DNA from: Candidatus Woesearchaeota archaeon | GTDB taxonomy: Archaea > Nanobdellota > Nanobdellia > Woesearchaeales > ARS49 | NCBI GenBank assembly: GCA_026394935.1 | Contig: JAPLZR010000027.1 | Coordinates: forward strand, 1-19,908 | DNA length: 19,908 nucleotides | Direction: 5' to 3' | The notes under the pieces: generated by a model | What the model was told of the DNA's origin: nothing | What the model saw: only the letters and a program-made list of their open reading frames with translations | The model's database searches: none | Translations under genes and position numbers: made by a program | Part shown: one piece after another, positions 15,634 to 19,908 of the stretch | Layout of the letters: the number at the start of each line of letters is the position of its first letter | Numbering within the stretch: the first letter of the stretch is position 1

Positions 15634-15646
15634 AGGTTTTTATAGT
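15634..15646 (-). promoter_or_regulatory. BRE/TATA-like promoter for the helical protein-adk operon
   Basis: On the minus strand CACTATAAAAACC gives a strong archaeal TATA box. A transcript start about 25 bases downstream (near 15612) leaves a leader of about 20 bases before ATG 15590. Confidence 0.5.
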
Positions 15647-15779
15647 GTGATTTTGACGTCATATTTGCGCGACATAGTTGAGACGAGAGAAGAGTCTCAT
15701 ACCTGTTTGCGAAAGCAAACAGCAAATGGACTGCTTCTCGAGACGAGACTAGGAGCGCTTTGATCAAACTTTCCAAAAG

Positions 15780-15797
15780 TTTGCCTCCGTAGCTTAG
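15780..15797 (+). repeat. direct repeat, copy 1 (partial tRNA-Thr 5' end)
   Basis: TTTGCCTCCGTAGCTTAG is identical to 15904-15921, which is the tRNA-Thr 5' end plus three flanking bases. After the 18 identical bases the copies diverge (ATAGCAAAC versus TAGCCATAGC). This copy cannot form a tRNA. It is a fragment left by duplication, recombination or an old insertion next to the tRNA. Confidence 0.85.
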
Positions 15798-15903
15798 ATA
15801 GCAAACTTTTATAAAAAAGTTTGATTAAAAACACTCATGTGGGGCCTTCGACCCCACGACATACGGCCTGTGCTTCGCACTAGCCGATTCACAATCACAT
15901 TCA

Positions 15904-15921
15904 TTTGCCTCCGTAGCTTAG
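15904..15921 (+). repeat. direct repeat, copy 2 (5' end of the intact tRNA-Thr)
   Basis: Second copy of the 18-base repeat, offset 124 bases from copy 1. It covers the acceptor 5' strand, bases 8-9 and the start of the D arm of tRNA-Thr. Confidence 0.85.
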
Positions 15922-15993
15922 TAGCCATAGCGGCGGTTTTGTATGGTTAACCAAAAGAACCGCAGGTCGAGGGTGCAATTCCCTCCGGAGGCT
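15907..15993 (+). tRNA. tRNA-Thr (anticodon TGT) with a 14-base intron
   Basis: Acceptor GCCTCCG/CGGAGGC pairs perfectly and the discriminator is T, as in archaeal tRNA-Thr. The anticodon stem is GCGGT/ACCGC (15933-15937/15959-15963) and the anticodon TGT lies at 15940-15942. The intron is 15944-15957, after tRNA base 37. It forms a standard bulge-helix-bulge: central helix TTTG (15938-15941) with CAAA (15952-15955), three-base bulges TAT and AGA, with cuts in TA/T and AG/A. The T stem GAGGG/CCCTC is intact. The elbow is unusual: the D loop reads AGTAGCCA without the GG pair, and the T loop reads TGCAATT instead of TTCRANT. CCA is not encoded. No TATA box lies 25-35 bases upstream; the nearest is at about 15807. 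It borders the integrase and is the likely attachment site. Confidence 0.85.
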
Positions 15994-16000
15994 TTGACAC

Positions 16001-16036
16001 CCCGTTCGTAAGCCCACACAAGGGCGAGGGAACGGG
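16001..16036 (+). terminator. hairpin directly after tRNA-Thr
   Basis: CCCGTTC (16001-16007) pairs with GAACGGG (16030-16036), and an inner GCCC (16012-16015) pairs with GGGC (16022-16025). A T-rich stretch (AGTTTTCTCTTGT) follows. It could end the tRNA transcript or protect an RNA 3' end; it could equally be part of the element's attachment region. Confidence 0.4.
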
Positions 16037-16078
16037 AGTTTTCTCTTGTCCAAAAGTCAATGCGCTGTACAATTGCCG

Positions 16079-16148
16079 TACAAAGCTTAAATGTGTACAC
16101 AAACGGATTACAAAGCTTAAGTAGTGACGAACGCATTACAAGGCTTAT
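16079..16148 (+). repeat. three iteron-like direct repeats upstream of the integrase
   Basis: TACAAAGCTTAA at 16079-16090 and again at 16109-16120, and TACAAGGCTTAT at 16137-16148. The starts are 30 and 28 bases apart, about three helical turns, so bound proteins would sit on one face of the DNA. They lie between the tRNA and the integrase promoter. Likely roles are integrase arm-type binding sites, an operator, or replication iterons; the sequence does not decide. Confidence 0.7.
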
Positions 16149-16205
16149 ATCCGCAAAAAGTGTATGTTTTTGTTGGACTAAGTCCGGGTTTTTTGTGGTA
16201 CCTGC

Positions 16206-16214
16206 TTATATAAT
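16206..16214 (+). promoter_or_regulatory. TATA box of the integrase gene
   Basis: TTATATAAT lies 17-25 bases before ATG 16231, giving a leaderless mRNA. An inverted repeat GGACT-A-AGTCC (16175-16185) just upstream could be an operator. Confidence 0.5.
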
Positions 16215-16230
16215 GCAAAAATAGTGCAAT

Positions 16231-17532
16231 ATGGAAAGCGGTTTTGGCTTTATGATTGATGTGCAAACTCCAACAGAGGACTTGATTGGTGCAGGAGTCT
16301 GGAGACCCAACATGGATACGACAGACTACCATCGGTTTAGCAAGCAATACCAAACTGCTATTACGAGGCTCTGGAAGGCAAATATGCCAACAGACGACAA
16401 AAAGCTTGTAGAGCTGTTTGCTCGCGATGTAAAGGCAAAGGGAACAAGCCATTCAAGACTTACAAAGCTTGTGCGCAATCTTGCCGTGCTTGGAGAAAAA
16501 CTCGGCAAACCCTTCAAAGACGCAACCAGCGAGGACATAAAGCGCATTGTCCACGAATACGAAACAAGCGAGTATTCAGTCTGGACAAAACACGACGTAA
16601 AAGTCATACTAAAACAGTTTTACAAATGGCTTGACGGCGAAGACTATCCCAAAATCGTCAAATGGATTAAAACCACAATACCCCACAAAGACAAGCCCCT
16701 AACTGCTGAATCCGAACTTTTGACAGAAGAAGAAATCAACAAGCTCATAGCGACAGCTGACCACCCACGCAACAAGGCAATACTTGCAATTCTTGGCGAA
16801 AGCGGCGCACGAATTGGTGAAATCGGCAATCTGACAATCGGACAGGTCAAAATCGACACAAGCGGAGCAGTCCTAAATGTTTCTGGAAAGACTGGTCGCA
16901 GACGGTTGCGCATCATTTCAGCAACACCATATCTTGTGAAGTGGTTGGATATTCACCCTGACAATGCAAACCCTTACGCGCCGTTATGGGTGAATATCGG
17001 AACCAAAAGTTATCACAAACAAATGAGCTACGAAGGCATCCGCAAAGTCTTGATTGAAACTTTTCAAAAAGCCGGTATCAAGAAACGTTGCCACCCGTAC
17101 ATCTTCCGCCACAGCAGGGCATCGCAGTTGGCACGACACTTGACTGAGTTTCAGATGAACAGTTATTTCGGCTGGATACAAGGAAGCCGAATGCCATCTT
17201 TGTACGTTCACATTTCAGGCAAGGACTTGGACGAAGACATTTTACGCATTAACGGAATGAAGCCTGGCGAGAAGCCAATACCTTTCAAGCCACAAGCACG
17301 AGCCTGCCCAAGATGCAGGGAAATCAACAGCCCAACAGCACTCTATTGTTGTAGATGTGCTGAAATCGTGGACTCAGCACTGGCATTAAAGACCAAACTG
17401 GAAGAAAGCGAAAAACCAGCCACAACAGCTAAAAGCCCATTCCTGGAATGGCTGCAAAACGACCCAGAACTGCGGGAAATGCTCAAACGCAAAAGCACGG
17501 AGTTCAAAGATGCAATCCAACCAGCCCAGTGA
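16231..17532 (+). CDS. tyrosine recombinase / integrase with C-terminal zinc ribbon
   Basis: A 433-residue archaeal phage-type integrase. Residues about 40-150 form the SAM-like core-binding domain and about 165-335 the catalytic domain. Active-site candidates are R194 (GARIGEI), K220 (SGKTGRRR), R293 (YIFRHSRAS), W315 (YFGWIQ, in place of the second His) and the nucleophile Y325 (SLYVHIS). The first His of the HxxR box is replaced by Y290, although H288 is close by. After the catalytic domain comes a zinc ribbon, CPRC (359-362) and CCRC (373-376), then an acidic helical tail. The zinc ribbon extension is known in archaeal recombinases. Its position next to an intron-containing tRNA-Thr suggests that it integrates an element there. 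The stop lies 23 bases inside the next frame, so the two genes are probably cotranscribed. Confidence 0.9.
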   Translation: MESGFGFMIDVQTPTEDLIGAGVWRPNMDTTDYHRFSKQYQTAITRLWKANMPTDDKKLVELFARDVKAKGTSHSRLTKLVRNLAVLGEKLGKPFKDATSEDIKRIVHEYETSEYSVWTKHDVKVILKQFYKWLDGEDYPKIVKWIKTTIPHKDKPLTAESELLTEEEINKLIATADHPRNKAILAILGESGARIGEIGNLTIGQVKIDTSGAVLNVSGKTGRRRLRIISATPYLVKWLDIHPDNANPYAPLWVNIGTKSYHKQMSYEGIRKVLIETFQKAGIKKRCHPYIFRHSRASQLARHLTEFQMNSYFGWIQGSRMPSLYVHISGKDLDEDILRINGMKPGEKPIPFKPQARACPRCREINSPTALYCCRCAEIVDSALALKTKLEESEKPATTAKSPFLEWLQNDPELREMLKRKSTEFKDAIQPAQ

Positions 17533-18316
17533 CCCGATGGTCGACCTTGCGTTTTATGGTGGACTTGTTGTATGCATATCTTGGCTGGTCTTGAAACTTG
17601 CAACAATTGCGTGGCAATTTCTTACAGGCATCTGGCAGGCTTGCGTGCTGCTTTTTGCGACCACCATCAGCACCATTTGTTTTGTCAAAGCGTTCGGATA
17701 TCTATGGGACGTTCCAATGCATACAGATGTCGATTTGGAAGGCGTTGAAGATGAGGAATTTTTCTTCGACGAAAAGCCAGCTTTAAAAAATGAACAAGTT
17801 CAAACAATAACACCACAGGAAAACAACAGTGACAAAAAAATTGATTCATCTGAAATTTTGCTGAAATCACCAGTGCACAGAATTGCCGACTTAAAAACAG
17901 AAGACCAATGCTTATTAGAACGGGCAGGTTACGTCAAAAAAGAGTTTGTGCCATTAGGAAAAACACGCAGAGAGCCATATTACGTCCAGAAACAAAAAAC
18001 AAGTCTTGAACACACATTTGTAGTTTATGATATCGTCAAAAAACTGCAGCCCATAGTCAAAAGCATAGAAGTCACACAAAACCAAGACATCAAGATATTC
18101 CACAAGGGAAACTATTACGCATTAACTGTTGTTACCCCTTCCGACCTGCACAAACATCACAAGCTCACGGCACACGCAAAAACCCTTACAAAGACTTTTG
18201 GTGCAAACTGGTGGTTCGTAACCACAAAGAGCGCATACGCCAAAAGCTTTGGACGCTACGGAGTAACCATCACTCGCAACCAGATAGACGACTGGATACA
18301 AGAGAACTTCTCCTGA
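17510..18316 (+). CDS. unrecognised membrane-anchored protein with a soluble C-terminal domain
   Basis: A 268-residue protein I cannot name. Two hydrophobic helices (about 12-34 and 40-65) form an N-terminal hairpin anchor. An acidic, low-complexity linker follows (about 74-115). A soluble domain runs from about 120 to the end: ECLLERAGYV-like winged-helix start, SLEHTFVVYDIVKKLQPIV (about 164-182), a strand pair ending YYALTVVTPSDLHKHHK, and KTFGANWWFVTTKSAYAKSFG. The last part is reminiscent of replication-relaxation and PD-(D/E)xK nuclease-like domains, but the catalytic acidic residues are not clearly present, so this is weak. The ATG at 17510 overlaps the integrase by 23 bases and has GGAG about ten bases upstream; ATG 17537, just past the integrase stop, is the alternative. 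Membership of the mobile element operon is likely. Confidence 0.68.
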   Translation: MQSNQPSDPMVDLAFYGGLVVCISWLVLKLATIAWQFLTGIWQACVLLFATTISTICFVKAFGYLWDVPMHTDVDLEGVEDEEFFFDEKPALKNEQVQTITPQENNSDKKIDSSEILLKSPVHRIADLKTEDQCLLERAGYVKKEFVPLGKTRREPYYVQKQKTSLEHTFVVYDIVKKLQPIVKSIEVTQNQDIKIFHKGNYYALTVVTPSDLHKHHKLTAHAKTLTKTFGANWWFVTTKSAYAKSFGRYGVTITRNQIDDWIQENFS

Positions 18317-18325
18317 CACGAGATA

Positions 18326-18523
18326 ATGCACCACAAAACTGCCAACACTCAGCAATCAATATCGACGATAAATGCCCAAAATCTTGCCGTGCAACACTAT
18401 ATAAACAACACGGCAAAGCATTCCAGAAATCAGGCAGAAAAAATTCTTGGCGTGCAGATATGCACTAAGTGTAAATTATCTTTCAAGCTCTTGTTCAACC
18501 ATCATAGTAATGCGCTGTCTTAG
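18326..18523 (+). CDS. possible small protein (65 residues), doubtful
   Basis: The ATG lies nine bases after the stop of the preceding gene. The translation is polar and Gln/Asn/His-rich with CTKC near residue 47 and no recognisable domain. The last 48 bases run antisense into the RT coding region. It spans a TATA-like box between inverted repeats and the RT terminator hairpin, which suggests that the DNA is regulatory rather than coding. Kept only because its position would suit an operon gene. Confidence 0.2.
   Translation: MHHKTANTQQSISTINAQNLAVQHYINNTAKHSRNQAEKILGVQICTKCKLSFKLLFNHHSNALS
18384..18416. promoter_or_regulatory. TATA-like box framed by an 8-base inverted repeat
   Basis: TTGCCGTG (18384-18391) and CACGGCAA (18409-18416) frame CTATATAAAC (18397-18406). 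This could be an operator around a promoter, or a terminator-type hairpin between convergent transcripts. No obvious gene starts at the right distance on either strand. Confidence 0.4.
18440..18466 (-). terminator. hairpin and T-run after the reverse transcriptase
   Basis: On the minus strand, just past the RT stop, GTGCA-TATC-TGCAC is followed by GCCAAGAATTTTTTCTG. The stem plus T6 run resembles an intrinsic-type terminator for the DGR transcript. Confidence 0.5.
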
Positions 18524-19540
18524 GTGGTATGTGTTAGCGTGCATTGCGTAAGCGTTCCAGCCTTTGAGCGCTTCGAAAACGTCTTGAGTGTTTACCATTC
18601 CCTGTTTGTAGCCGTCCACAAGTTCTGATATGCGCTGATAGATTTTGAGAAGGTTTCTCTTGCGAACTCTTTTGTGCGTATAAAATACTTTGAAGCCGAG
18701 CAAGCCAACACCTTGCGACAACGGGATTATGGCACATTTAGTCGGATGAAGCTCAATTTCCAGCGAGGCAAGAAATTTCCTGATTTGAGCCAGATATTCC
18801 TGAAGTGTGGTTTTTGATTTGTGCAGTATGACAAAGTCATCAACATATCTTATGTAATATTTGGATTTAAGCTGGTGCTTGATATATTGGTCAAGCTCAT
18901 TCAAATAAATATTGGCAAAAAACTGGCTGGTCCAGTTGCCCAATGGCATCCCTTTTCCAGGAATGCCTGAATTATAATGATTTAGAACAGTCCTGACCAG
19001 CCAGAGCACGTCTTTATCTTTTATCCTTTTTGCAATAATGCTCAAGAGCACGGCGTGGTCAACATTATCAAAGTAGTGCTTAATGTCCGCTTTCAAAGCG
19101 TATCCGCAAACAGCGTTCGCACTTCTTGCATCAGCAACAAGCCTGCCGTTCTGGGTAACTTTGTGAAGAAAAACATCAAATCTTTTAAGAGCAGAAAGCG
19201 TGCCTTTGCCTTTTCTGCTCGCATAACTGTCGTGAATAAATCGAGGTTCGAAAATCGGCTGAAGAATGTTCACAAGAGCGTGATGGACAATCCTGTCACG
19301 AAAATCACTTACGCAAATCGTTCTGGTTTTTGGGTCTCTGAGCACGAATGTTTTCAAAGGTCTTGGCTGATAGGTCTTGTTCTTGAGTTCTGCGTGAAGC
19401 GTGACGAGGTGCAATTGCCAATGTTTTTCAAACTCGAGCACAACAGGATTGTTTGACTTTCCCCTGCACGCCTTCCAATAGGCATTTTCAAGGTTTTCCA
19501 TAGAAACAAGCTTGTCAAAAAGTCTGTTGTACGTTTTCAT
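18476..19540 (-). CDS. reverse transcriptase of a diversity-generating retroelement (DGR)
   Basis: A 354-residue reverse transcriptase. In a DGR it copies the template repeat RNA with errors at adenines, and the cDNA replaces a variable repeat in a target gene. Visible motifs are FEPRFIHDSYASRKGKGT (97-114), LKADIKHYFDNVDH (149-162, motif A with catalytic Asp), GMPLGNWTSQFFANIYLNELD (197-217; the G-N-x-T-S-Q form of motif 4 is typical of DGR RTs) and YVDDFVIL (232-239, catalytic Asp pair). There is no maturase X domain or endonuclease domain, so it is not a group II intron ORF, and the length fits DGR RTs. The start codon overlaps the end of the template-repeat reading frame (TAATG). The adjacent AAC-rich repeat strengthens the assignment over retron or defence RTs. 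Confidence 0.92.
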   Translation of the reverse strand: MKTYNRLFDKLVSMENLENAYWKACRGKSNNPVVLEFEKHWQLHLVTLHAELKNKTYQPRPLKTFVLRDPKTRTICVSDFRDRIVHHALVNILQPIFEPRFIHDSYASRKGKGTLSALKRFDVFLHKVTQNGRLVADARSANAVCGYALKADIKHYFDNVDHAVLLSIIAKRIKDKDVLWLVRTVLNHYNSGIPGKGMPLGNWTSQFFANIYLNELDQYIKHQLKSKYYIRYVDDFVILHKSKTTLQEYLAQIRKFLASLEIELHPTKCAIIPLSQGVGLLGFKVFYTHKRVRKRNLLKIYQRISELVDGYKQGMVNTQDVFEALKGWNAYAMHANTYHLRQRITMMVEQELER

Positions 19541-19560
19541 TAGGAATGTCCGAGTTCAGG

Positions 19561-19662
19561 ACTGGCTATTCCACGAGCCCGGCCATTGTTGTTGAAGTTG
19601 TTGTTGGCGTTGATGTTGTCGATGTTGTTGTAGTTGTTGCCGCCAAGACCCACAGGCCGGCA
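19561..19662 (-). repeat. DGR template repeat (TR), approximate limits
   Basis: Immediately upstream of the RT start, the minus strand carries an adenine-rich run of codon-spaced AAC triplets: starting GGTCTTGGCGGC, then about 18 codons of which 12 are AAC/AAT, ending in GC-rich GGCCGGGCTCGTGG. Adenines at the first two codon positions are exactly what adenine-directed mutagenesis would convert to NNC, giving a wide amino acid choice without stops. Read in frame this gives GLGGNNYNNIDN and onward to GRARGIA, like the C-terminal lectin-fold segments that DGRs diversify. A short GGCT/AGCC stem lies at the 3' side. Exact ends need the matching variable repeat, which is not in the window. Confidence 0.82.
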
Positions 19663-19848
19663 CTCTTGTAGCCCTGCACACCATTCAATTTGCCACTGCC
19701 TTTCCAAGACGTTCACTCTTACGAGTTACCAGTTGTCAAGGCTGTATTTCATAGCAATGCTCGAGGCTCTTGCCGTGATGGCAGAGCGTGTAGTCCAGTC
19801 CTGAAGGGCGCACAACCGCAGTCCTTGCGGTATTAGCCCTGCTCGGGA
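19663..19848 (-). ncRNA. structured leader of the DGR template RNA
   Basis: On the minus strand, between a TATA-like box (CTTTAAAC, 19871-19878) and the TR, the DNA forms several hairpins: ACCGCA/TGCGGT inside GGGC/GCCC (19806-19839); GCTCTGCC paired with GGC-A-AGAGC (19766-19787); and ACTC-GTAA-GAGT (19715-19726, GNRA tetraloop). No long open frame crosses it. A transcript starting near 19848 would contain this leader, the TR and then the RT mRNA. Known DGRs need flanking RNA structure for cDNA priming, so a role in reverse transcription is plausible, but the function is inferred. Confidence 0.55.
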
Positions 19849-19908
19849 CAAACAAAAGAAAAAAATCTTAGTTTAAAGAATTATGCACGAGAACTTTCTG
19901 CAACCTTT

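Larger units (their letters stand above)
15591..15906. other. gene-less, hairpin-rich stretch left of tRNA-Thr
   Basis: No convincing gene in 316 bases. It holds six hairpins: TGAGAC/GTCTCA (15679-15699); CTGTTTGC-GAAA-GCAAACAG (15703-15722, a GNRA tetraloop); CAAACTTT/AAGTTTG (15764-15782); CAAACTTTT-ATAA-AAAAGTTTG (15802-15823); GTGGGG/CCCCAC (15839-15857); and CGGC/GCCG enclosing GTGC/GCAC (15864-15886). The arms ATCAAACTTT and AAAGTTTGAT also form a longer inverted repeat. The 15802 hairpin contains a TATA-like core that could start an RNA near 15838 carrying the last two hairpins and then tRNA-Thr. A copy of the tRNA-Thr 5' end lies at 15780-15797. Confidence 0.65.
15907..19908. mobile_element. 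putative tRNA-Thr-integrated element carrying a DGR (right end outside window)
   Basis: The region begins at tRNA-Thr and contains iteron-like repeats, a tyrosine recombinase 238 bases from the tRNA, an unknown membrane-anchored protein, and a DGR-type reverse transcriptase with its template repeat. None of these is housekeeping. Integration beside a tRNA gene with the integrase next to it is the usual layout of archaeal integrative elements and proviruses. The far boundary, where a second copy of part of the tRNA is expected, is not in the window, so the call rests on context. Confidence 0.5.
19541..19908. other. gene-less stretch at the right edge
   Basis: These 368 bases hold the template repeat and the structured leader described separately, then a T-rich minus-strand stretch (ATTTTTTTTC, about 19857-19866) and a TATA-like box at 19871-19878. 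A 58-residue reading frame starting at GTG 19716 spans the TR and stops at 19540. The final 30 bases show nothing I can assign. The target gene of the DGR would be expected further upstream on the minus strand, beyond 19908. Confidence 0.6.

Noticed and set aside
15591..15776. Extension of the adk-linked helical protein to 15776
   Set aside because: It covers hairpins and the operon's own TATA box.
15591..15906. CRISPR array
   Set aside because: The repeats are different hairpins and one 18-base duplication, without regular spacing or identical repeat units.
18476..19540. Group II intron or retron reverse transcriptase
   Set aside because: There is no maturase X or endonuclease domain and no intron domain V-like structure nearby. 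The GNxTSQ motif and adjacent AAC-rich repeat fit a DGR better.
19749..19832. Minus-strand reading ending in a peptide HALPSRQEPRALL before a stop, which could be taken as the 3' end of a protein
   Set aside because: The frame is only about 27 codons between stops, and the same bases form the leader hairpins (19766-19787, 19806-19839). RNA structure explains the sequence better than coding.

Overview
This window looks like part of a small archaeal genome, most likely a DPANN-type archaeon (Woesearchaeota/Pacearchaeota-like). The archaeal signs are gatD and gatE of the tRNA-dependent amidotransferase, a two-AAA-domain Cdc48/VAT ATPase, an archaeal TruD, and TATA-like boxes about 25-30 bases before start codons with almost no leader. 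A tRNA-Thr carries a 14-base intron in a textbook bulge-helix-bulge, and none of the three tRNAs encodes CCA. The DPANN assignment is inferred from gene style and compactness and was not tested by phylogeny.

Left and centre (1-15590) are dense housekeeping genes. In order these are: tRNA-Val(CAC) diverging from a dCTP-deaminase-family gene; a convergent TatD nuclease; a CaCA cation exchanger diverging from a conserved small protein; cdc48; a 129-base strongly structured intergenic element; an M3-like metallopeptidase; the gatD / UPF0248 (DUF504) / gatE operon; a convergent DUF2238 membrane protein; a family 2 glycosyltransferase; a six-hairpin glycosidase-like gene; tRNA-Arg(CCT) diverging from truD; and adenylate kinase (adk), which carries an apparent one-base frameshift in an A8 run and is coupled to a small unrecognised helical gene. 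Several divergent pairs share one nearly symmetric TATA box.

The right part (about 15590-19908) has a different character. A 316-base gene-less stretch is filled with hairpins and an 18-base direct repeat of the tRNA-Thr 5' end. It leads into tRNA-Thr(TGT). The tRNA is followed by a hairpin, three iteron-like repeats, a tyrosine recombinase with a C-terminal zinc ribbon, and a two-helix membrane-anchored protein of unknown function. On the opposite strand lies a reverse transcriptase of the diversity-generating retroelement (DGR) type. Immediately upstream of the RT is an AAC-rich template repeat (TR), preceded by a structured RNA leader. The simplest reading is a tRNA-Thr-integrated mobile element carrying a DGR and running off the right edge. 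No variable-repeat target gene and no Avd-like accessory gene is visible in the window; they may lie beyond 19908.

The most notable items are the archaeal DGR with its structured leader, the unusual intron-containing tRNA-Thr next to the integrase, and the multi-helix RNA between cdc48 and the metallopeptidase.
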